A stretch of 64,000 nt of DNA from Chitinophagaceae bacterium (GCA_016720745.1 JADKKA010000022.1:186001-250000); one strand, 5' to 3'. Counted from the first letter of the stretch, positions 43,901-52,037 are shown. Translations and numbers: made by a program. The notes: generated from the sequence alone by a model not told the origin.

Positions 43901-45758
43901 CTATAACAATATTTTCTTCAATGCCCGTTCCAACCAGAATACAGGCAGTGCTGCCATACATTCCAGTGTAAGTGTGGGGGTCTCCTATGTTTCGGATTAC
44001 AATATGTATTTCTATTCCGGAACCGGTGGTGTTTTGGGTATTCGTTCTGGTACACCTTACACGGCATTATCGGCCTGGCGTACTGCCACCGGTGTGGATG
44101 CAAATGCTATTTTTTCAAACCCCTTATTTATTAATCCGGCTGGGGCAAGCAATGCCATCAATCTTCACCTGAGCCCCGGCTCTCCGGCTGATGCGGCGGG
44201 ATCGGGTGCAAATACCCTGGTCATTGATTATGATAACGAAACCAGGGCTAACCTTACACCTGTAGATATTGGGGCCGATGCTTTTTCCGGAACTCCTCCG
44301 GTCATCAATTCCTTTACACCCACCAGTGGAGGAACAGGAACCCTGGTGACGATTTCAGGCAGTAACCTTACTGGTGCAACGATTGTGCGTTTTGGCGGAA
44401 CATCCGCATCCTCATTTACGGTGGTCAATGCCAGCACTATTACTGCCGTAGTGGGAAGCGGATCTTCCGGTTCAGTGAGTGTAACCACCGGCGGTGGTTC
44501 GGCCTCTCTTGCCGGATTTACCTATTTAACAGCTCCGGTGGTGAGTTCGTTTTCTCCAACTGCTGCAGGTACAGGAACCACGATAACCATTTCCGGCTCC
44601 AACTTTACAGGTGCTACCGTTGTGAGATTTGGCGGAACAGCTGCCTCATCTTTTACTGTTGTCAATGCCAGCACAATTACTGCTGCAGTGGGCAGTGGCG
44701 CATCCGGCGCAGTGAGGGTAATCACCCCCGGTGGAACCGATTCTCTTGTCGGCTTCACTTTTATTCCGGGACCTGTCATTGGTTCATTCACTCCGGTGAC
44801 AGCAGGTGCCGGAATGACGGTAACCATTACAGGAAATAATTTCAATGGGGCCACAGCAGTGAGTTTTGGTGGTACAGCTGCCACTTCTTTCACAGTAGTC
44901 AATACCAATACAATCACTGCAGTGGTGGGCAGCGGAACATCCGGTTTGGTGAGTATAACTACTCCTGGCGGAACCGCCTCACTGGCCGGCTTCACATTTA
45001 TTCCCGCACCAGTAATCAGTTCATTTATTCCTTTGACAGCTGGTACAGGAACAACAGTGACCATATCAGGGAATAATTTTTCAGGTGCTACAACGGTCAG
45101 CTTTGGGGGAACGGCGGCATCTTCTTTTACAATAGTTAATCCCACAACTATAACTGCAGTGGTGGGCAGTGGGGCTTCCGGTTTGGTGAGTGTTACCACT
45201 CCTGGAGGCACCGGATCATTGGCCGGCTTCACATTTATTCCCGCCCCGGTAATCAGTTCATTCACTCCTTTAACAGCTGGTACCGGAACGACGGTGACCA
45301 TATCAGGAAATAATTTTTCGGGCGCAACAACGGTCAGCTTTGGAGGGACAGCGGCATCTTCTTTTACTGTAGTTAATGCAACAACAATAACGGCAGTAGT
45401 GGGCAGCGGAACTTCCGGTTTGGTGAGTGTTACCACTCCTGGAGGCACTGCCTCACTGGCCGGCTTTACTTTTACCACGGTCACAGCAGTAGGGGGACCA
45501 GGGTCTGTTAACTCTGCTGAACTGACGGTTGCTCCCAACCCGGGTGACAGAGAAATTGTTATCAGGCATCCTTCTTCTGTTACGATTCCGGCAAGTTTAC
45601 GAATTGTGGATGTTCTGGGGCGTTCTGTGCTGGAGATTAAAACGGCCAGGAACAGTACGCAGACCAGGCTGGAGATTCAGCAATTAGGCTCAGGGATATA
45701 TTTTATTCAGTGGATGGCAGGAGCAAGAACGCTTACACGCGTATTCATGAAAAAATAA
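40911..45758 (+). CDS. Very large T9SS-secreted protein with beta-helix and five IPT/TIG repeats
   Basis: The 1,615-residue product has a signal peptide (RYLILSLFLFNAVLAASQS). An N-terminal beta-sandwich region (about 25-275) includes PIGFDFVYMGRYYTHFVAGSNG. A fibronectin type III module follows (about 280-365). Next is a long right-handed beta-helix region (about 370-1110) with repeated short NN-rich turns such as VSNNYF and IIGNTI-like words. Five IPT/TIG repeats of 79 residues run from about 1128 to 1522. A C-terminal T9SS type A sorting domain starts at LTVAPNPGDREIVIR (about 1538) and ends in RTLTRVFMKK. It is probably a surface-exposed, carbohydrate-binding or adhesive protein; no catalytic residues were identified. 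It lies alone after the fusA terminator. Confidence 0.85.
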   Translation: MNTITRYLILSLFLFNAVLAASQSSLNYTTAATTTGSMAADKSGNPVIFSTEPNLVPNSSTNVISALQPIGFDFVYMGRYYTHFVAGSNGDLGLGIFNSAAGIIGATDNNDLTRTVVYPPGVNNAPVLAPFWDKMYTPSTGATVRTLITGTTPNRCRVIEWNTIINSSAPSPSPSARFQLRIYEGSGIIEYVYGNMSIVSASSTVTASIGFTNGLTDNQFLALQNLSSFPFTAIAAQEPATQSLVNTAVAGDIIGLHSLTEGQRRLFSFTAPALSGSAPSGFQITEIGATIVSLKWNDNCTNELGYHILVSSDNINFVTAGTTGPNSTFFTVGSLVLGNTYYFRVIAFTEGASLQSTNTLNATTSCLLNGSYTVGPGANYASLTHAIDSIRYKGVAGNVQFELTGSYTSSSELFPISFPKTLQVPCISNYRVTIRPQAAAVNLQIAGSNFTQLFLLDSASYVVFDGRPGGTGTSSQLSVINNSFGSVFRLNNASGNKFEYLKIGGSNTGPSVPEGLVHLVGSQGAGSDNNRFGNCEIYSTSAIPNSKNIMLSSVGAAGFVNDNDSIINCRFYDFAASGIQLSDYSNGWVISGNSFYNTATVNYVSDVAFIKISSLNAVAASHQVTNNYFGGTAANCQGNAMSAGYFSTFSFIDITGKAVVSNNYFRRVRLYNGSNSINNSVVNFILARLVPAQVTYVIDNNYFGSSSLSDSLHVSSNSSSVDMEVNGISMIGLGQVSNNRFSHLRCSSPVTRIMLKVISAGGNTDANIRNNAIGDPAIPNCIFNNSAGQTYGIGLLSVNSARVIGNTICRISSDNGNNNAHMAGIHMQGEYIDSIAYNTIFHLKNGNGGANGFQPLFGMRIMPNTSSGLANLIEGNHIYSLVQESVSSGGNVTGISAGVFMNLKRNFIRNLYTTNSAGFATIKGILMANNTGRLENNMISLGTDSLGNSLTAAGLTIYGIDGADALRHNSVYINGSNVANGNAGSTCMNATVNLTNCYNNIFFNARSNQNTGSAAIHSSVSVGVSYVSDYNMYFYSGTGGVLGIRSGTPYTALSAWRTATGVDANAIFSNPLFINPAGASNAINLHLSPGSPADAAGSGANTLVIDYDNETRANLTPVDIGADAFSGTPPVINSFTPTSGGTGTLVTISGSNLTGATIVRFGGTSASSFTVVNASTITAVVGSGSSGSVSVTTGGGSASLAGFTYLTAPVVSSFSPTAAGTGTTITISGSNFTGATVVRFGGTAASSFTVVNASTITAAVGSGASGAVRVITPGGTDSLVGFTFIPGPVIGSFTPVTAGAGMTVTITGNNFNGATAVSFGGTAATSFTVVNTNTITAVVGSGTSGLVSITTPGGTASLAGFTFIPAPVISSFIPLTAGTGTTVTISGNNFSGATTVSFGGTAASSFTIVNPTTITAVVGSGASGLVSVTTPGGTGSLAGFTFIPAPVISSFTPLTAGTGTTVTISGNNFSGATTVSFGGTAASSFTVVNATTITAVVGSGTSGLVSVTTPGGTASLAGFTFTTVTAVGGPGSVNSAELTVAPNPGDREIVIRHPSSVTIPASLRIVDVLGRSVLEIKTARNSTQTRLEIQQLGSGIYFIQWMAGARTLTRVFMKK
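44296..45478 (+). repeat. Five tandem IPT/TIG coding repeats of 237 bp
   Basis: Each unit begins with PV(I/V)xSFxP and ends with GF(T)F(I)P. Units 4 and 5 are nearly identical at DNA level (starts about 45006 and 45243). They also create a long meaningless antisense frame at 44522-45538. Confidence 0.85.
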
Positions 45759-45920
45759 CAGTGATTTTTATAAGTGCGGTCTGCAGTATTTTGTAATAAC
45801 TTAATTCAAATCAATGTTTTTTTTGATACACGGCATTGTATTTGGTATCTCAGATACAGATAATCTCCGTTTTTAAGATTCTCAAGGCGAAGCCTGATTA
45901 TGAAAAACACTAGTCCTGGG

Positions 45921-45952
45921 TAAGGGATCCGGTTGCGGATCCCTTATTTTTT
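45921..45952 (+). terminator. Terminator upstream of the second beta-helix gene
   Basis: Arms AAGGGATCC and GGATCCCTT with the loop GGTTGC, followed by ATTTTTT. It ends the 40911 transcript and isolates the next gene. Confidence 0.85.
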
Positions 45953-45988
45953 CAGCCGGCAATGATTTTACTGTAAATTGTTTCTACT

Positions 45989-48160
45989 ATGAACCGGATC
46001 TTCCAATGGCCCTGCCTGATGATACTTGTTACCTGTTTGTCTTTAGCAGCAGATGCACAGCAACCGGTCATCAAAACCGGAATGAAAATTACAAAGTCAA
46101 CCCGTTTTACAAAGAGCATTACTTTTTTACCTGCACCGGCTGATACATCCCGAAGTATTATCATCATTGAAGGTGTAAACATAGTGGTGGATTTTGGGGG
46201 AACGGAACTGAGAGGTGACCGGCAACAAACACCGGATACTTATAATGGGGTAGCGGTGCTGATTCGTAATAGCAGGAATGTAACCATCCGCAACCTTAAA
46301 GCAAGAGGGTATAAAATTGCATTGACTGCCCGGAATACCCAGGGGCTCCTGATCGAGAACTGCGATTTCAGTTATAACTACCGGCAGCAGTTGGGCAGTA
46401 CGGCCGAAAAGGAAGATATGAGTGACTGGATGAGTTATCACCAGAATGAAAAAGATGAGTGGCTGCGTTATGGAGCTGCTATCTACCTGAAAGACTGCAA
46501 CGCACCTATTGTCCGGAACTGCAGGGTCACGGGCGGACAAAATGCACTCATGATGATGCGTTGTAATAACGGTAAAATCTATAACAATGATTTTTCCTTT
46601 AATTCAGGAATCGGTATTGGACTTTATCGCAGTAACAGCAATGAATTTGCTTTTAACCGCATCAATTTTAATGTGAGGGGGTATAGTCACGGGGTTTATC
46701 ATCGTGGACAGGATAGTGCCGGTATTTTGGTGTATGAACAGAGTTCTTTTAATATCTTCTATAAAAATTCTGCAACGCATAGCGGGGATGGTTTCTTTTT
46801 ATGGGCCGGACAAACAACCATGGATAGCGGGGAGGGCGGTTGCAATTATAATGAGATCGTTTCGAATGATTTTTCCTATGCCCCCACTAATGGAGTGGAA
46901 GTGACATTCAGCAGGGTGCGGGTGGCCAATAACCGCTTATTTGATTGTGATCATGGCATCTGGGGTGGTTACAGTTATGCCTCTAAATTTTCGGGGAATC
47001 ATTTTCGGAATAACCGGATTGGTATTGCAGTTGAACATGGGCAGTACAATGAAATCACTGATAATATTTTCGTTGGTGACCGGGAAGCAGTGAAATTATG
47101 GTCCAGAAAAACGCAGCCATCAGACTGGGGCTATGCCAAATACCGCGACACCCGCAGTGTGGGCTATACAATCACCGGTAATAGTTTTAACAGCAATCCG
47201 GTGGTATTTAGTTTGAAGGGTACAGATAGTCTGCAAATAGCCAATAACCGCTATGAGGGCTATGGTGCCATCTGGCAGGTCGATTCTACTGTTACGAATC
47301 TGGATTCGACTGATGTGGAATTAGTTGATACCACCCTGGTCATTCCGGTGGTGCCCAATCCGATCGATCCTTTTAAAGGCAATGGGAAACTGGCAGGGAA
47401 ACATAATATCATGATCACAGAATGGGGGCCTTATGATTTCAGGTATCCAATGATCTGGCAGACTAACCCTGTTGAGAAAGGAGATACCCTGCGTTTTGAG
47501 ATCCTCGGCCCGAAAGGTGTTTGGGAAATCAAATCAGTCAGGGGATTGGAAAAATTATCAGCTACCAAAGGAAGTTTTCCTGCTACAGTTACTGCAGTCA
47601 GACAAAGCAGTGAAAGAACAGATATTCTGCTGGAACTGGAATACCGGGGTGCGGCGTTTACAAATAATATGGGGGAACCCATAAAAGCAGGCAAGCCTTA
47701 TCTTTTTCAGTTCAGCAAATTCTTTCAGCCGATCAGCTGGGATATTCTTTATTACAGTATGGATACCGCCTATCATAACCCGATCCGGACCGGGATGCTT
47801 TTTTCTATGACGGAAAGAAAAGCACCGGTTCTGACCCAAAAAAAAGACCGGCTGGACGAAGCCTGGTGGGGTGGGATCAGGGCGGAGGGTACCAATTATC
47901 CGCAATTTTTTACTGTCGCGGATGGTACCGGAGATTTTCTACCCGGAAATTATGAGTTATCGGTAACCTGGGATGATGCAGTCAGGGTATATGTGGATGG
48001 AAAACTGGTACTGGATGAGTGGAATCCTTCTAAATATTCATTTGATGAATCTCCCCGTCGTAAATTGCAACTGGCTCTGGGAGGCAAACACAGCTTCCGG
48101 GTGGAGCATGTAGAGCTGGGTGGCTTTGCTTGTCTGTCATTGAAAATCAAGCCATTGTAA
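45989..48160 (+). CDS. Secreted right-handed beta-helix protein with a C-terminal PA14-like domain
   Basis: The 723-residue product has a signal peptide (FQWPCLMILVTCLSLAADAQ). Residues about 60-430 form a NosD/PbH1-type parallel beta-helix, with rungs such as VTIRNLKARGYKIALTARN, LIENCDFSYN, GKIYNNDFSFNSGIGIGLYR and ISGNHFRNNRIGIAVEHG-like repeats. A linker (about 440-590) leads to a C-terminal domain (about 610-723) with VYVDGKLVLDEWNPS and KHSFRVEHVELGGFACLSL, the pattern of PA14-like sugar-binding domains. No T9SS domain is visible. A polysaccharide-binding or lyase-like role is plausible, but catalytic residues are not identifiable. It sits directly upstream of the ribosomal protein operon. 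Confidence 0.82.
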   Translation: MNRIFQWPCLMILVTCLSLAADAQQPVIKTGMKITKSTRFTKSITFLPAPADTSRSIIIIEGVNIVVDFGGTELRGDRQQTPDTYNGVAVLIRNSRNVTIRNLKARGYKIALTARNTQGLLIENCDFSYNYRQQLGSTAEKEDMSDWMSYHQNEKDEWLRYGAAIYLKDCNAPIVRNCRVTGGQNALMMMRCNNGKIYNNDFSFNSGIGIGLYRSNSNEFAFNRINFNVRGYSHGVYHRGQDSAGILVYEQSSFNIFYKNSATHSGDGFFLWAGQTTMDSGEGGCNYNEIVSNDFSYAPTNGVEVTFSRVRVANNRLFDCDHGIWGGYSYASKFSGNHFRNNRIGIAVEHGQYNEITDNIFVGDREAVKLWSRKTQPSDWGYAKYRDTRSVGYTITGNSFNSNPVVFSLKGTDSLQIANNRYEGYGAIWQVDSTVTNLDSTDVELVDTTLVIPVVPNPIDPFKGNGKLAGKHNIMITEWGPYDFRYPMIWQTNPVEKGDTLRFEILGPKGVWEIKSVRGLEKLSATKGSFPATVTAVRQSSERTDILLELEYRGAAFTNNMGEPIKAGKPYLFQFSKFFQPISWDILYYSMDTAYHNPIRTGMLFSMTERKAPVLTQKKDRLDEAWWGGIRAEGTNYPQFFTVADGTGDFLPGNYELSVTWDDAVRVYVDGKLVLDEWNPSKYSFDESPRRKLQLALGGKHSFRVEHVELGGFACLSLKIKPL

Positions 48161-48218
48161 TATTTTTTTGAATTTTTCACCCGGCTTGTCCACATCCTTT
48201 AAAATTCTTACCTAAGTA

Positions 48219-48250
48219 TTTGGAGGGTAAGGCTGTCAGCCCTACCTTTG
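48219..48250 (+). promoter_or_regulatory. Promoter of the S10 ribosomal protein operon
   Basis: TTTG at 48219-48222, a 20-base spacer, then TACCTTTG at 48243-48250. Both elements match the Bacteroidota consensus. The rpsJ ATG follows 31 bases later. Confidence 0.8.
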
Positions 48251-48281
48251 CACTCCCAAAAGAAAAATGGGGATTTCATCC

Positions 48282-48587
48282 ATGTCGCAGCGAATCAGAA
48301 TCAAATTGCAGTCTTACGATCACAACCTGGTAGATAAATCAGCTGAAAAGATCGTAAAAACAGTGCGCAGCACTGGTGCCGTGGTAACAGGACCAATTCC
48401 TCTGCCCACACGCCGTAAAATATTTACAGTGTTGCGTTCACCCCACGTGAACAAGAAGAGCCGTGAGCAGTTCCAGCTGGCTACGCATAAGCGTTTGCTG
48501 GATATCTACACTTCTTCTTCAAGAACGGTGGATGCCCTGAGTAAGCTGGATCTTCCCAGCGGTGTGGAAGTTGAAATCAAAGCGTAG
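48282..48587 (+). CDS. rpsJ: 30S ribosomal protein S10
   Basis: S10 (101 residues) binds in the 30S head and is also NusE in transcription antitermination. The N terminus SQRIRIKLQSYDHNLVDKSA and the middle TGPIPLPTRRKIFTVLRSPH are standard. A frame starting at 48267 adds five residues (MGISS) that S10 proteins lack; the second ATG is preferred. It is the first gene after the operon promoter. A 422-bp spacer full of palindromes separates it from rplC, unlike the tight spacing usual in this operon. Confidence 0.96.
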   Translation: MSQRIRIKLQSYDHNLVDKSAEKIVKTVRSTGAVVTGPIPLPTRRKIFTVLRSPHVNKKSREQFQLATHKRLLDIYTSSSRTVDALSKLDLPSGVEVEIKA

Positions 48588-48768
48588 AATGAGTTGGTTC
48601 GTTTCTAACGAACCAATATCAAAACCTGGTTCGTCGGAAACGAACCACAACAGTTCTTATAAATAAAAATTTAGTTATCTCTCAACCGTGGTTGAGTGGT
48701 TCGTTGAACACGAATCATGAACGAATTGGTTCGTTTGAAACGAACCAAAAACGAGAAAAGAGCTCTGA
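48588..48768. repeat. Array of TGGTTCGT palindromes in the rpsJ-rplC spacer
   Basis: Four inverted repeats share the TGGTTCGT core. P1: TTGGTTCGTT 48594-48603 with its complement at 48607-48616. P2: TGGTTCGT 48627-48634 with 48640-48647. P4: 48697-48704 with 48710-48717 (one G-T pair). P5: TTGGTTCGTTT 48726-48736 with 48738-48748. A different palindrome, CTCAACC/GGTTGAG (48681-48696), lies between the pairs. Centres of P1-P2 and P4-P5 are 30-32 bases apart. Confidence 0.85.
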
Positions 48769-48840
48769 CAATAAGTAAATTTCTTATTCTTCGCTGACTT
48801 TAGTTTTATACTAAATGATAGCAAAAGAATAAGGGTACAT

Positions 48841-48969
48841 AAAACAAGCCATTCAGGGTTTGTTTACTGCCGGTACTTTCCCATAAAGAAAAAGGTCGGT
48901 GGCAAACGGGGATTGAAGCGCCCGGATTCGTGTCCCACGAAGCCGGGTGATGAGTGCAGACACTCATCA
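48841..48969 (+). promoter_or_regulatory. Stem-loops in the untranslated region before rplC
   Basis: Three further hairpins precede rplC. AAACAAGCC/GGGTTTGTTT lies at about 48842-48865. CCCGG-A-TTCGTG pairs with CACGAA-G-CCGGG at 48921-48947. A perfect TGATGAGTG/CACTCATCA lies at 48948-48969. The last ends 40 bases before the rplC start. They could be a ribosomal-protein leader, but I do not recognise a known class. Confidence 0.55.
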
Positions 48970-49009
48970 AAGCTGTCCCAATAACCTTGCAGGCACAAAT
49001 TGAACAACC

Positions 49010-49627
49010 ATGAAAGGTATTATTGGGAAAAAAATCGGGATGACCAGCATCTTCGATCCCACAGGCAAACAAACCGCCTGTACGATCATTGAAGCGGGTC
49101 CATGCGTGGTTACCCAGGTTAAGACAAAAGAAACCGACGGGTACAGTGCACTTCAGCTTTCTTTCGGCGACAAGAACGACAAACACTCCAACAAAGCCGA
49201 AAAAAATCACTTCGCAAAAGCATCTACAGCTCCGAAGAAATTCTCTAAAGAATTCCGGAACTTTTCCATTGAAAAAAATATTGGTGAAACCATTACTCTC
49301 GACATTTTCGCTGAAGGCGATGATGTGGAAGTAGTGGGTACAACTAAGGGTAAAGGTTTCCAGGGTGTGGTAAAGCGCCATGGTTTCCATGGTGTGGGAC
49401 AGCAGTCACACGGTCAGCATGACCGTCAGCGTGCCCCGGGATCACTGGGTAACTCATCTGATGCGAGCCGCGTAATGAAAGGTATGCGGATGGCTGGTCG
49501 TATGGGTGGTGACAGGGTAAAACTCAAAGGCCTGAAAGTGGTGAAGATTTTCTCTGACAAGAATTATATCCTGATCAGCGGATCTGTACCGGGTCATAAC
49601 GGTTCAATTGTTTTAATCCAGAAGTAA
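49010..49627 (+). CDS. rplC: 50S ribosomal protein L3
   Basis: An early-assembling 50S protein of 205 residues. Typical segments are KGIIGKKIGMTSIFDPTGKQ at the start, GKGFQGVVKRHGFHG (about 119-133), and the peptidyl-transferase-facing GQHDRQRAPGSLGNSSDASR loop. It is separated from rpsJ by the palindrome-rich spacer, so an additional promoter or control point before it is plausible. rplD follows after 49 bp. Confidence 0.96.
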   Translation: MKGIIGKKIGMTSIFDPTGKQTACTIIEAGPCVVTQVKTKETDGYSALQLSFGDKNDKHSNKAEKNHFAKASTAPKKFSKEFRNFSIEKNIGETITLDIFAEGDDVEVVGTTKGKGFQGVVKRHGFHGVGQQSHGQHDRQRAPGSLGNSSDASRVMKGMRMAGRMGGDRVKLKGLKVVKIFSDKNYILISGSVPGHNGSIVLIQK

Positions 49628-49676
49628 TTGATGTCATCCAGAGCTTGTCCGCGGATGGCTCATAAAAAGAAATAAA

Positions 49677-50312
49677 ATGCAAGTTGAAGTTTTAAATACA
49701 AAAGGAAAGGCTACCGGAAGAACGGTAGAGCTGCCGGAAGATATTTTCGGTGCTGAGCCGAATAATCACGTGATCTACCTGGCTGTAAAGCAGTATCTCG
49801 CTGCACAGCGTCAGGGTACACATAAGGTAAAGACCCGTGCCGAGGTACAGGGTGCCAGCCGTAAACTGCATCGTCAGAAAGGAACCGGAGGAAGCCGTAA
49901 GGGTAATATCCGCAACCCATTGTACAAAGGTGGTGGTACGATCTTCGGCCCCAAGCCTCATGGTTATGATATCAAGCTGAACCGTAAAGTAAAGGATCTG
50001 GCCAAGATCTCTGCACTTTCACACAAGGCAAAGGGGAATGCGATCGTTGTGCTGGAAGATATCAATCTGGATACGCCGAAGACTAAAACATTTGTGGATA
50101 TTCTCGGGAACCTCAAACTGGCTGATAAGAAAGTCATGTTTGTACATCCGGAATACAATGATAACCTGGATTTATCCATGCGTAATGTGCCTTCTGTACT
50201 GGGTGTGCTGCTGAGCGATATCAATACTTATGACATCGTGAACTCAGATGTGCTGATCATGACAGAGAGTGCTGCAAAGATTTTTGCAGATGATGAAAAA
50301 GCAGAAGCGTAA
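49677..50312 (+). CDS. rplD: 50S ribosomal protein L4
   Basis: L4 (211 residues) lines the exit tunnel; in E. coli it also represses its own operon. The tunnel loop has the family pattern KVKTRAEVQGASRKLHRQKG and GTGGSRKGNIRNPLYKGGG (about 54-90). The rest of the globular part ends in ESAAKIFADDEKAEA. A fold-back spacer of about 150 bp separates it from rplW. Confidence 0.95.
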   Translation: MQVEVLNTKGKATGRTVELPEDIFGAEPNNHVIYLAVKQYLAAQRQGTHKVKTRAEVQGASRKLHRQKGTGGSRKGNIRNPLYKGGGTIFGPKPHGYDIKLNRKVKDLAKISALSHKAKGNAIVVLEDINLDTPKTKTFVDILGNLKLADKKVMFVHPEYNDNLDLSMRNVPSVLGVLLSDINTYDIVNSDVLIMTESAAKIFADDEKAEA

Positions 50313-50461
50313 ATGAATGTGTGAATGTGCTGGTGAGAGGAATGTGGGAAGTGAGAATGTGAAAATGAGCAGCACAAAAAGTTCTTGAAATTACAGGGGA
50401 TGCGAACAGAGGAAACTCAATTTCACATTCCCATATTTACAAATTTTCAAATTTTACTCAG
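50313..50461. repeat. Fold-back spacer, rplD-rplW (GTGAATGTG/CACATT words)
   Basis: It opens with GTGTGAATGTG and GAGAATGTGAAAATG words and closes with their reverse complements (TTTCACATTCCC, AAATTTTCAAATTTT). The transcript could fold into one long imperfect hairpin. The same architecture recurs in three other spacers of this operon. Confidence 0.7.
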
Positions 50462-50761
50462 ATGAAACTTTCTGAAGTGCTGATAAAGCCGATCCTTACT
50501 GAAAAAGCAAATAGCCAGCAGGAAAAACTGCGCCGCTATGCTTTCAAGGTATCCAGGAAGGCTAACAAGCTGGAGATTAAAAAAGCGGTGGAAACCTTTT
50601 ACGGTGTTACTGTTACCAGTGTGAATACTGCAGTAGCGCCCGCTAAAAACAAAAGCCGTTTTACCAAAGCCGGTGTGATTTCAGGCCGTAAGCCTGCCTA
50701 TAAAAAGGCATTTGTAACGGTAGCGGAAGGAGAGAACATTGATCTCTACTCGAATATTTAA
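50462..50761 (+). CDS. rplW: 50S ribosomal protein L23
   Basis: L23 (99 residues) sits at the tunnel exit and docks trigger factor and SRP. The start MKLSEVLIKPILTEKANSQQ and the middle YAFKVSRKANKLEIKKAVETFYG are family-typical. The usual C-terminal segment of bacterial L23 (TKAGVISGRKPAYKKAFVTV) is intact. A short perfect hairpin follows before rplB. Confidence 0.95.
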   Translation: MKLSEVLIKPILTEKANSQQEKLRRYAFKVSRKANKLEIKKAVETFYGVTVTSVNTAVAPAKNKSRFTKAGVISGRKPAYKKAFVTVAEGENIDLYSNI

Positions 50762-50767
50762 ATAGCT

Positions 50768-50790
50768 GTCGTTTGTGAGACACAAACGAC
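50768..50790 (+). promoter_or_regulatory. Perfect stem-loop between rplW and rplB
   Basis: Arms GTCGTTTGTG and CACAAACGAC with the loop AGA; no T-run follows, so it is not a terminator. It may stabilise or process the mRNA. Confidence 0.6.
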
Positions 50791-50854
50791 TGTCAAGAAT
50801 GGCAATCAACCGCCGCGAAGTGTTGGAACAAACTAATAACAGAATTAAAAAGAG

Positions 50855-51691
50855 ATGGCATTAAGAAAATTTAAACCCGTAACGGCCGGTACTCGTTGGA
50901 GAATCGGTAACGCATACGCAGAGGTTACAACCAATGTACCTGAAAAGACCCTGGTTGAGCCCAAGAAAAGAACCGGTGGTCGTAACTCATCTGGTCACCT
51001 GTCCATGCGCTATATCGGTGGTGGTCACAAGAAGAAATACAGGATCATTGATTTCAAAAGAAATAAAGCCGGAGTAGCTGAGGTTGCTTCCATCGAGTAT
51101 GATCCGAACCGTACAGCGTTTATCGCCCTGGTTACTTATGCTGATGGTGAGAAGCGTTATATCCTGGCCCCTCAGGGACTGGTTGTAGGCGCGAAAGTGG
51201 AAGCCGGTGCAGATGTAGCTCCTGAAGTAGGGAATGCCCTGCCGATGAAGAACATGCCCCTGGGTACCAATGTTCACAATATTGAAATGCAGCCTGGTCA
51301 GGGTGGTAAACTGGCCCGCAGTGCCGGTTCATCCGCACAGCTGACAAACAAAGAAGAAAAATACGCAATCCTGAAAATGCCTTCCGGAGAACTCAGGAAA
51401 GTGCTGATCAATTGCTACGCTACTGTAGGTGTGGTAAGCAACAGCGATCATAGTCTCCAGAGCATGGGTAAAGCCGGTCGTAACCGCTGGAAGGGTATCA
51501 AACCCCGTAACCGTGGTGTGGCGATGAACCCTGTGGATCACCCGATGGGTGGTGGTGAAGGAAAGGCTTCCGGTGGACAGCCCCGGAGCAGGAATGGTCA
51601 GTACTCCAGAGGTCTGAAAACAAGGACCAGGGGTAAGGGCAGCGACAAGCTGATCATCCAGCGCAAGAACGGAAGCAAACTGGCGAAGTAA
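50855..51691 (+). CDS. rplB: 50S ribosomal protein L2
   Basis: L2 (278 residues) is needed for peptidyl transfer. The start ALRKFKPVTAGTRWRI, the NSSGHLSMRYIGGGHKKKYR segment (about 45-64) and the C-terminal GVAMNPVDHPMGGGEG motif, which carries the important His, are all present. It is followed 35 bp later by rpsS, as in the standard operon order. Confidence 0.97.
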   Translation: MALRKFKPVTAGTRWRIGNAYAEVTTNVPEKTLVEPKKRTGGRNSSGHLSMRYIGGGHKKKYRIIDFKRNKAGVAEVASIEYDPNRTAFIALVTYADGEKRYILAPQGLVVGAKVEAGADVAPEVGNALPMKNMPLGTNVHNIEMQPGQGGKLARSAGSSAQLTNKEEKYAILKMPSGELRKVLINCYATVGVVSNSDHSLQSMGKAGRNRWKGIKPRNRGVAMNPVDHPMGGGEGKASGGQPRSRNGQYSRGLKTRTRGKGSDKLIIQRKNGSKLAK

Positions 51692-51726
51692 TAAAAAAGT
51701 TCATTCAATAAACAACGACATACATC

Positions 51727-51996
51727 ATGGCTCGTTCGATTAAAAAAGGTCCTTATATAGCCACTCACCTGGACAAGAAAGTAATGGCTATGAACGAAGG
51801 CAAAAGCAAAAAAGGGGTGATCAAGACATGGAGCCGCCGCTCTACTATTTCACCTGATTTTGTAGGCCACACATTTGCGGTGCATAACGGGAACAAGTTT
51901 ATCCCGGTTTATGTAACTGAATTCATGGTTGGTCACAAACTGGGAGAATTCGCCCCGACCCGCCAGTTCAAAGGACACTCTAAAAAAGAAGGTTAA
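51727..51996 (+). CDS. rpsS: 30S ribosomal protein S19
   Basis: S19 (89 residues) lies in the 30S head beside S13. The start ARSIKKGPYIATHLDKKV and the motif KTWSRRSTISPDFVGHTFAVHNG are standard, and the C-terminal GEFAPTRQFKGHSKKEG is complete. rplV begins 41 bp after the stop. Confidence 0.96.
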   Translation: MARSIKKGPYIATHLDKKVMAMNEGKSKKGVIKTWSRRSTISPDFVGHTFAVHNGNKFIPVYVTEFMVGHKLGEFAPTRQFKGHSKKEG

Positions 51997-52037
51997 TCCA
52001 ATTGCGGAGGGCAGCCTCCCGAAAAAAGAAAATAAAA

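Noticed and set aside
44522..45538. 338-residue antisense frame
   Set aside because: It is a shadow of the IPT repeats: repeated DNA keeps the antisense frame open. No known domain.
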